Shown in pieces: positions 58,177 to 64,000 of a stretch of DNA of 64,000 nt (positions are counted from its first letter, which is position 1; the number at the start of each line of letters is the position of its first letter). This DNA comes from Alteromonas hispanica (GTDB taxonomy: Bacteria; Pseudomonadota; Gammaproteobacteria; Enterobacterales; Alteromonadaceae). The notes under the pieces were generated by a model. It was not told where the DNA came from. It did not search any database and saw only the letters and a program-made list of their open reading frames with translations. The stretch covers positions 62,001 through 126,000 of the forward strand of contig NZ_JAAAWP010000001.1 of assembly GCF_010500915.1 (NCBI RefSeq), in the 5' to 3' direction. Made by a program: the position numbers and the translations under genes.

Positions 58177-58808
58177 TACGGGTAGCTTTGGTGTTGCTTT
58201 TAGGGCTTATGACGGTTGATTCAAAGGCGGAAACCATTGACGTCGAATATAGCCGGTTTTATAGCCATGTTAAAAAATTAGATAACGAAGACACCCAAGC
58301 TTTGCAGTTTGCGTTTGGTTTTCTTCGCGTTGGCGAAGGGCGCTTATGTGGCGTAAGTAGTGCTGAAATTGTCACAGATAAAAAAACGATGTCATTAGAT
58401 GTCAGCGACGAGGGGCGATTTACCGTACCTACTGAAAGAGCACTTAAACTTGCCGACGCGCTTGTGCGAATTTCCCTTGATGAAGCCGCTAACGTGTGCG
58501 ACATGTCCGTTCAATTGGAAACCAAACCTGAATATCTCAAAACCCGCTACACCCAAGAGGAACTAGAGTTTATTTATTCGCAATATGAAGCGTTTTTCAA
58601 CGAAATGGGAAGTTTTCTATCTTTTATGATGCCAACGGTAAAAGGGCTGATGATTCAATTTAAGGATGAGAATCTAGACCACACTACACCTCAAGGTGTC
58701 ACCATTAATAATGGCGTTTTGCACCTTGAACAAGAGTGGATCAGTGAGGCGAGGGGGTTGTCATTACCTCAAGCCCCTCTTCGTATTACTGCTATGGCCT
58801 CAAGTTAA
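58173..58808 (+). CDS. DUF2987 family periplasmic protein
   Basis: 211 residues with a signal peptide (IRVALVLLLGLMTVDSKA). The IDVEYSRFYSHVKKL start of the mature protein and GFLRVGEGRLCGVSSAEI fit DUF2987 from memory. Two cysteines (LCGV, VCDM) could pair. The ATGA overlap with bax implies translational coupling. Its end overlaps the convergent rssA-type gene by 9 bases. Confidence 0.72.
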   Translation: MIRVALVLLLGLMTVDSKAETIDVEYSRFYSHVKKLDNEDTQALQFAFGFLRVGEGRLCGVSSAEIVTDKKTMSLDVSDEGRFTVPTERALKLADALVRISLDEAANVCDMSVQLETKPEYLKTRYTQEELEFIYSQYEAFFNEMGSFLSFMMPTVKGLMIQFKDENLDHTTPQGVTINNGVLHLEQEWISEARGLSLPQAPLRITAMASS

Positions 58809-59801
58809 TAGCTGGTAGCGAATTTGTTCTGCGAGTCGGGTGATGGTTTCTTCACCCTTCTGGCAAAGCTCTTCCGCGCGGTGAAACTCCATAATACCCA
58901 CATCGGTGAGCTGAGGCTCTATAAGAATATCAGGTGGGTCTCCGGCGAGACGGGAGCGCGTTACTCGAGCCTGCAGTATCTCCAATGAGCTGCTCATTAC
59001 GCTCATTATACCCGGCGGGTTTTTCTTATTCACCTTTGCTGGTACTTCGGTAAATTCTTCTTCTACTTTTTCAATAACCTCAGAGCCCAGTGAATCGCTA
59101 TTTTCTTGTGAATGACCATCGTTCTGTGACTCATCTTCCGATTTACTATCAGGGGTAAACCACTGCTTGAGAACGTTCTGGCTTTTGGTGAAAAAGTCTT
59201 CGGTTTTTTGCTGGTTATCTTCGTGATCCTTGCGAAGTTTTTCTAAGCGAAGAGGTCTAAAGTCGGCGTTGAGGTTTACTGCGATTACAAAATCTGCTCC
59301 CAACTGTCGACATAAATTCACAGGCACCGGGTTAACGACAGCCCCATCAACAAGCCAGCGGTCTTCGTAAGCAACCGGAGAGAAAAGTGCAGGGATAGCA
59401 CAAGAGGCCTGAATAGAATTACCAACCGGGCCAGAGTCGAATACCACCTCACGCCCAGTATATAAATCGGTGGCGACAGAAGCGAAAGGCTTGTTCATTG
59501 CCTCATAGCTGTCTACACAAAATTCACTGGCCAGTTTGTCGAAGACTTTTTGGCCGCTTGCAAGGCCGCCTCGACGCAAACCCACGCCCATTAGTGCAAG
59601 TACCTGCCAATCGCTGAGCGAGCAGGCCCATTCTTTTAAGCCTTCTAGTTTGCCGCTAGAGTAGGCTGCTCCAACATATGCACCAATAGAACAGCCCGCC
59701 ACAATGTCAATCTTAACGCCCAGCTTTTCAAGAGCTTGTATAATTCCAATATGGGTCCAGCCTCTTGCTGCACCAGCTCCTAATGCAATTCCAATTTTCA
59801 T
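58800..59801 (-). CDS. rssA: Patatin-like phospholipase, RssA family
   Basis: 333 residues. Patatin fold: ALGAGAARGWTHIG oxyanion loop, nucleophile Ser38 in GCSIG, and Asp152 in VDGAVVNPVP. A charged insert of about 70 residues (roughly 200-265; DESQNDGHSQENSDS, EEEFTEVPAK) separates the catalytic core from the C-terminal part. RssA-type proteins are cytoplasmic lipid acyl hydrolases of uncertain substrate. It overlaps the ttcA stop by one base. Confidence 0.87.
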   Translation of the reverse strand: MKIGIALGAGAARGWTHIGIIQALEKLGVKIDIVAGCSIGAYVGAAYSSGKLEGLKEWACSLSDWQVLALMGVGLRRGGLASGQKVFDKLASEFCVDSYEAMNKPFASVATDLYTGREVVFDSGPVGNSIQASCAIPALFSPVAYEDRWLVDGAVVNPVPVNLCRQLGADFVIAVNLNADFRPLRLEKLRKDHEDNQQKTEDFFTKSQNVLKQWFTPDSKSEDESQNDGHSQENSDSLGSEVIEKVEEEFTEVPAKVNKKNPPGIMSVMSSSLEILQARVTRSRLAGDPPDILIEPQLTDVGIMEFHRAEELCQKGEETITRLAEQIRYQLLT

Positions 59802-60754
59802 TAACGTGGTTCCATAATGTTTACTATGTCGATAACTTCAGAAGAGTCTGGCATTTGAGCGTTATCAGGCGCATTAAATGTTGGCTGGTCGAAACCAATA
59901 TCACCGTCTTTTACGGGCCCTTCCTGAGTAGTAATAGACTTAAAGTCATATAAGTTACTGTCAACTAAGTGCGAGGGAGCAACATTTTGAAGTGCACTGA
60001 ACATAGACTCAATGCGGCCAGGAAAGCGTGCGTTCCAATCTTGCAACATACCCTTTATATGCTGTCGCTGCAGATTTTCTTGCGAACCACATAAGTTACA
60101 GGGAATAATGGGAAAATCGGAGGCTTCGGAATACGCCTTAATATCGTTTTCTGTGCAGTAGGCTAGAGGACGTATAACAATGTGTTCGCCATTGTCACTC
60201 ACTAGTTTTGGCGGCATTGATTTTAACTTCCCACCATGGAACATGTTGAGAAAGAAAGTTTCCAGCATGTCATCGCGGTGATGGCCAAGGGCTATTTTTG
60301 TTGCACCAAGTTCTTTTGCCGTGCGATATAGAATACCTCTGCGCAATCTTGAGCAAAGCGAACACGTGGTTTTACCCTCTGGAATTTTATCTTTAACAAT
60401 GGAATAGGTGTCTTCTTCCACTATTTTGTAATCTACATTTACGCTGTCCAAGTAATTAGGCAAGATATGTTCAGGAAAGCCAGGCTGCTTTTGGTCTAAA
60501 TTTACCGCGATAATGTCAAAGTGGATAGGCGCAACACGCTTTAAGAACATAAGTATATCGAGCATGGTATAGCTGTCCTTGCCACCGGACAAACACACCA
60601 TTACCTTGTCGTTCTCTTCAATCATGCCAAAGTCGGCTATCGCTTTACCCACATTACGGCGAAGACGCTTTTGTAGCTTATTGAAACTGTGCTTTTGCTT
60701 ACTTTCCTGCGCAGCAGAAGACGACGTATTAGCGCCGTTAGTGCCTAAACTCAT
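59801..60754 (-). CDS. ttcA: tRNA 2-thiocytidine synthetase TtcA
   Basis: 317 residues. PP-loop [10 protein letters not shown] for ATP use, [10 protein letters not shown] and PCNLCGS cysteine pairs binding the iron-sulfur cluster. It makes 2-thiocytidine at position 32 of several tRNAs. The C-terminal ~45 residues are a low-conservation tail. fnr-uspE-ttcA gene order is also seen in Enterobacteria and Shewanella. Confidence 0.95.
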   Translation of the reverse strand: MSLGTNGANTSSSAAQESKQKHSFNKLQKRLRRNVGKAIADFGMIEENDKVMVCLSGGKDSYTMLDILMFLKRVAPIHFDIIAVNLDQKQPGFPEHILPNYLDSVNVDYKIVEEDTYSIVKDKIPEGKTTCSLCSRLRRGILYRTAKELGATKIALGHHRDDMLETFFLNMFHGGKLKSMPPKLVSDNGEHIVIRPLAYCTENDIKAYSEASDFPIIPCNLCGSQENLQRQHIKGMLQDWNARFPGRIESMFSALQNVAPSHLVDSNLYDFKSITTQEGPVKDGDIGFDQPTFNAPDNAQMPDSSEVIDIVNIMEPR

Positions 60755-60776
60755 AATTAACTAACTTGGTTCGTGT

Positions 60777-60808
60777 AAAAGCCGCCATTATACAATAAAG
60801 CGGCTTTT
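60777..60808 (-). promoter_or_regulatory. Hairpin holding the ttcA -10 element, also a possible uspE terminator
   Basis: AAAAGCCGC / GCGGCTTTT form a nine-base stem with a 14-base loop. On the minus strand the loop contains a perfect TATAAT (60792-60787), 33 bases before the ttcA start. The same hairpin can weakly terminate uspE. No strong -35 is seen. Confidence 0.5.
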
Positions 60809-60871
60809 GTTAACTACGGTTGTGTCCGGAATTTCTTCAACCGATTGGGAGAAACAAATATCTCAGCGCTG

Positions 60872-61795
60872 CTAGACCGTATAAGGCGATACAAACCCGT
60901 TAGGTTTAATCGCTAATACATCACAGTTAAGAGCATCAATAACGTGCTCTGCGGTGTTGCCTATTAGCGCGGCAGAGATACCAACCCGTCCTACCGTGCC
61001 TATGATCACCAGTTCGGCATCTATGTCCTTGGCAACTTGAGGGATAACGCGTTCAGGTAAACCTTCTTTTACGATACATTTGTCAGGAGCAACCCCATGT
61101 TTCGCCGCGTGTTTGTCCATTTCATCATGATGATGATTTTTAACTGCGCTGTGATATTTGTCAGAATCGAACTCTGGCACCTCAATGGCAATATTCAACG
61201 GTGTGGAAGGGTAACTATTCACTAAGTTAACGTGGCCTTTTAACAGCCTTGCATACTCGTTTGCGATCACGGTTATTTTGTCGTTGAGTGCAGCATGTTC
61301 CTCATCTTCACTGCCTACATTCACTGCAGCTATTATTTCGCCATCTTCCGGCCAGTCGTGCTCTTTTACAAGGAGAACAGGGCGAGGACACTTTCTCATT
61401 AGATGCCAGTCGGTTGGCGTAAACAACACTGAGGCGATGTCGTCGTGGTCTTTCGTTGCTTTAACCACTAAGTCTATTTGGTTATTGAGTGCGTAGTAAA
61501 TGATGGCTTCGTGGGCTCTGTTATTCCACTCAACAACAATATCAATGTTGGAAAAGCCTTGTTCCTTTAATTGTTCCCCAAGCCACTTCGATTGATCCTT
61601 TGTCACTGCGTCTCGCATGGTATCCCGCTCGTCGGGACTAAGCATGGTCGTCATATCATAAGAGAGGTCATAAACTACCATCATGGCAGTCACGGTGGCG
61701 CCGGTTTTAGAGGCAAGTTCAAGAGCTCGACTTAATGCGGGCTGATTATCTCGCTCTGAATCAACAATTGCCAAAATGTGATTACACTCAATCAT
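60872..61795 (-). CDS. uspE: Universal stress protein UspE, tandem Usp domains
   Basis: 307 residues with two Usp domains; the second ends with the nucleotide-loop motif GTVGRVGISAALIGNTAEHV. It starts MIECNHILAIVDSERDNQPAL. Family members act in stress and motility responses. It lies directly downstream of fnr, as in E. coli, and a well placed FNR-type site precedes it. Confidence 0.93.
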   Translation of the reverse strand: MIECNHILAIVDSERDNQPALSRALELASKTGATVTAMMVVYDLSYDMTTMLSPDERDTMRDAVTKDQSKWLGEQLKEQGFSNIDIVVEWNNRAHEAIIYYALNNQIDLVVKATKDHDDIASVLFTPTDWHLMRKCPRPVLLVKEHDWPEDGEIIAAVNVGSEDEEHAALNDKITVIANEYARLLKGHVNLVNSYPSTPLNIAIEVPEFDSDKYHSAVKNHHHDEMDKHAAKHGVAPDKCIVKEGLPERVIPQVAKDIDAELVIIGTVGRVGISAALIGNTAEHVIDALNCDVLAIKPNGFVSPYTV

Positions 61796-61854
61796 AATGT
61801 CTCCTTCTTATGAAGCAATACATTAAGTGTAATAGACAATAGCGAAAGTGTGGG

Positions 61855-61868
61855 TTGTTTTAGATCAA
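61855..61868 (-). promoter_or_regulatory. FNR-type site at class II position before uspE
   Basis: TTGTTTTAGATCAA matches the FNR consensus TTGAT-N4-ATCAA with one mismatch in the left half. Its centre lies at 61861.5. On the minus strand a -10 candidate (TATTAC, 61834-61829) predicts a start near 61820-61823, about 40 bases from the centre: the class II activation geometry. It is 60 bases before the uspE ATG and downstream of fnr. Confidence 0.6.
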
Positions 61869-61896
61869 TATTTTAACAGTTGCAACGGTTAAGCTG

Positions 61897-62637
61897 TTAA
61901 CCGTTGCAAACAATACTGGGGCCTTTTAGCGCAGTTACCTTGCCATCAATAGCATCGAAGTCGAGAATAGTAATCAGTTTACCATCTACTTTTATCAGCT
62001 TTTCTTTTTGAAAACGGCTTAACAAACGACTAATGGTTTCAATGGTAAGACCCAGGTAATTACCAATTTCATTACGGGTCATTGTAAGATGAAACTCTCG
62101 GTGTGAAAAACCACGCTCTTCAAAACGCTGAGAAAGGTGAGAGATGAAATAGAGCAGGCGCTCTTCGGCTGTTCGTTTATTGAGCATCATGATCATGTCG
62201 TGATCTTGTTTTATCTCAGCACTCATAAAGCTCATAATCTGATGGCGTAATTTAGGAAACTGAACTGCCATCTCATCTAGTGTTTCGTAGGGTAATTCGC
62301 AAACCATGGCGGTTTCTAACGCCTGAGTATAACTTTGATGCCTACTTTCGCGCAGTGCATCGAAACCGACGATGTCACCAGGAAAATGGAAGCCAGTAAT
62401 TTGCTCTTCGCCGTCTGAATTGGTAACAAATGATTTAAACGAGCCTGTTCTTACTGCAAACAATGAAGTAAAGGTATCGCCATTGTTTATTAGCGTGTCG
62501 CCTTTATGCAGAGGCTTTTTACGCTCAATGATATCGTCTAACGATTCGATTTCTGTCTTATTCAAAGCCACTGGCAAACATAAATGACTAAAGCTGCAGT
62601 TTTGACAGTGGATAGAGAATCCGCTTCCTTTGCTCAT
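61897..62637 (-). CDS. fnr: FNR anaerobic regulator
   Basis: 246 residues. Cluster cysteines Cys11, Cys14, Cys20 ([10 protein letters not shown]) and Cys113 (MVCEL) have exactly the spacing of E. coli FNR (20, 23, 29, 122). The cNMP-type sensory fold, dimer helix, and helix-turn-helix [19 protein letters not shown] with the Glu-x2-Ser-Arg recognition pattern follow. With the oxygen-sensitive 4Fe-4S cluster it switches on anaerobic genes. It lies after the cytochrome oxidase assembly genes. Confidence 0.96.
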   Translation of the reverse strand: MSKGSGFSIHCQNCSFSHLCLPVALNKTEIESLDDIIERKKPLHKGDTLINNGDTFTSLFAVRTGSFKSFVTNSDGEEQITGFHFPGDIVGFDALRESRHQSYTQALETAMVCELPYETLDEMAVQFPKLRHQIMSFMSAEIKQDHDMIMMLNKRTAEERLLYFISHLSQRFEERGFSHREFHLTMTRNEIGNYLGLTIETISRLLSRFQKEKLIKVDGKLITILDFDAIDGKVTALKGPSIVCNG

Positions 62638-62684
62638 AATTTCTATTCTCTTAGGATGAACATGGGTATATGTTACAACACCAT

Positions 62685-63344
62685 TTAAGATAATGCGCTA
62701 TAAATAAGATAAGCTGCATACAAGGCCATGGCTGATGCAATACCTTGACGCACAATAATGTGTCTAAAGCCTCTCACAATATACTGGCTGCCAGCGCCCA
62801 CAGCAAGTAATGTTGGCAATGTGCCCAAACCAAAAAAGAACATAATTCCAGCTCCTTGTATCGCAGAGCCTGCAGCAAGAGACCAAGTTAAAGTGGAATA
62901 TACAAGCCCACAGGGTAACCACCCCCAAAGAAAGCCATAAGGTATTGCGCTTAAGGGCGTTTTAAAAGGGAGAAAGCGTTTTGAAATGGGCTGAACATAT
63001 TTAAATAGATGCTTTCCTGCACTTTCAAGCGCTGTTAATCCAGTCCACCACTTCCCTAAATAGCAAGCAAGTAGGAAAAGCATCACACCGCTTAGCAAAG
63101 AAAGGACGTAATTCGCTAATGGTACAAAATCGGTGGCTATTTTACCAAGAGCGCCGGTAATCGCACCAGCAAGTGTATAGCTAACAATACGGCCACTGTT
63201 GTAAGCAAGGGTGAAAAGAAGTGCAGGCTTATCTTTCGGAGTTACCATGCGCAAGGCAGATACTATGCCCCCGCACATACCAACGCAGTGAACCCCGCCA
63301 GCTAGTCCAATAAGGAATGCAGAAAGATAGCTAATCTGATCCAT
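62685..63344 (-). CDS. TauE/SafE-type membrane protein of the cco assembly cluster
   Basis: 219 residues, six membrane helices. Cysteine motifs [15 protein letters not shown] and [13 protein letters not shown] resemble the DsbD/CcdA-like sulfite-exporter-type (SafE) proteins found between ccoS and fnr. Metal or redox transfer for cbb3 oxidase maturation is inferred from context and the paired cysteines. Its start overlaps ccoS by 14 bases. Confidence 0.87.
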   Translation of the reverse strand: MDQISYLSAFLIGLAGGVHCVGMCGGIVSALRMVTPKDKPALLFTLAYNSGRIVSYTLAGAITGALGKIATDFVPLANYVLSLLSGVMLFLLACYLGKWWTGLTALESAGKHLFKYVQPISKRFLPFKTPLSAIPYGFLWGWLPCGLVYSTLTWSLAAGSAIQGAGIMFFFGLGTLPTLLAVGAGSQYIVRGFRHIIVRQGIASAMALYAAYLIYSALS

Positions 63345-63546
63345 TTTTTTCGTTTTCTTGCTGAATTCTCTTGCGCTGTTCTGCGAGTTTCTTTTCCTCA
63401 GGTGAGAGGTCGTCGTCGAACAAAATACTGTAGCCCTGTCGATCTAGGTCTTCAAACTGATTCGATTTTACCGCCCAAAAAAAGATTACGACGGCAAGGG
63501 CGACAATAATAATAGCGATAGGAATAAGTACATAAATAATGCTCAT
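63331..63546 (-). CDS. ccoS: cbb3-type cytochrome oxidase assembly protein CcoS
   Basis: 71 residues. One membrane helix (IYVLIPIAIIIVALAVVIFFWAV region), then QFEDLDRQGYSILFDDD, the CcoS signature. CcoS is needed to mature the cbb3 oxidase with its cofactors. One base separates it from ccoI upstream. Confidence 0.94.
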   Translation of the reverse strand: MSIIYVLIPIAIIIVALAVVIFFWAVKSNQFEDLDRQGYSILFDDDLSPEEKKLAEQRKRIQQENEKNGSD

Positions 63547-63547
63547 G

Positions 63548-64000
63548 CTATTTGCTCAATAATCGGGTTGAATTGGTAACGACAATAATACTGCTTAATG
63601 ACATGCCAACAACGGCCATCCACGGCGACAAAAGCCCTGAAACCGCAAACGGTAGAATGATCAGGTTATACAGCACAGACCATCCGATATTTTGACGAAT
63701 TTTCGTTTTTGCCTTGTGGGCAGTTTCAATTAACAGTGGGACGGAAAGAAGCTGGTCGCCAAGTAGAATAACATCTGCGGCAGTTTTAGCTACATCCGTT
63801 GCATTGCCTACCGCAATAGCTACATCGGCGCTGGCAAGAACCGGAGCGTCATTAATACCATCTCCCATCATCATCACTTTCTTATTGCGTGACTGAAGCA
63901 GCCGTACCTCTTCAAATTTCTGCTCAGGAGTAAGTCCACCCATTGCCATCGAAACGGGTAGGGAAGCGGTAAGTTCGTTTACGTTTTGTTGTGTATCGCC
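63548..64000 (-). CDS. ccoI: Copper P-type ATPase CcoI, C-terminal part only
   Basis: The last 150 codons of a gene that continues past the window edge. Hinge motif MMMGDGINDAPVLASADVAIAVG, then two final membrane helices (VLYNLIILPFAVSGLL, WMAVVGMSLSSIIVV). It exports copper across the inner membrane for the cbb3 oxidase. The apparent Met start at 63949 is internal; the frame is open to base 64000. Confidence 0.93.
   Translation of the reverse strand, partial: GDTQQNVNELTASLPVSMAMGGLTPEQKFEEVRLLQSRNKKVMMMGDGINDAPVLASADVAIAVGNATDVAKTAADVILLGDQLLSVPLLIETAHKAKTKIRQNIGWSVLYNLIILPFAVSGLLSPWMAVVGMSLSSIIVVTNSTRLLSK

Overview
The window looks like chromosome of a marine gammaproteobacterium of the Alteromonas type (order Alteromonadales). 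The reasons are the moderate GC, Shewanella/Alteromonas-style gene order (ald-lrp-ftsK-lolA-rarA-crcB-serS, yccA-tusDCB-tusE, the cco tail next to fnr-uspE-ttcA) and families common in that order (DUF3718, DUF2987, the bax-linked membrane protein). The species cannot be fixed from sequence reading alone. Family names come from motif recognition; no database search was run.

Layout. 1-2.2 kb: end of a GAF-EAL cyclic-di-GMP phosphodiesterase, a DUF3718 secreted protein and a lone winged-helix regulator. 2.3-7.4 kb (minus): nrdA-nrdB-yfaE behind a promoter with two NrdR-like boxes, then ubiG divergent from gyrA. 7.7-20.7 kb: gyrA, serC-aroA-cmk-rpsA-ihfB, a large PilZ protein inserted before lapA-lapB-pyrF. 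20.8-29.5 kb: ald divergent from lrp, then ftsK (behind a LexA-type box), lolA, rarA, crcB, serS. 29.5-33 kb: a repeat-rich spacer, an SRAP/YedK-like protein, then tusE-tusBCD and yccA on the minus strand.

33.1-37.9 kb is bounded by two identical complete tRNA-Ser(UGA) genes, each with its own promoter and terminator. Between them lie a DUF3360 permease, a LysR regulator, a DoxX protein and a DODA-type dioxygenase. 38.4-42.1 kb holds an ovothiol pair: ovoA and a PLP C-S lyase that fits OvoB. 42.2-45.9 kb is the classical uvrY-uvrC-pgsA-tRNA(Gly-Cys-Leu) block.

45.9-50.4 kb is a small island behind tRNA-Leu(UAA). It contains two partial copies of the tRNA 3' end, an abortive-infection-like gene cut by one in-frame TGA, a phage-type gene with three lesions, two orphan genes and no integrase. 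The core chromosome then resumes: a methyltransferase, an EAL protein, tapT, tpx, sseA, cobB, a LysE exporter, a bax-containing overlapping gene trio, and on the minus strand ccoI-ccoS-tauE/safE-fnr-uspE-ttcA-rssA, with an FNR-type site at class II spacing before uspE.

A recurring small-scale signature is short tandem repeats with a 12-bp unit. They occur at the start of lolA, again inside lolA, before the SRAP gene and between ovoA and ovoB. No rRNA, CRISPR array, intact insertion sequence or replication origin was seen.
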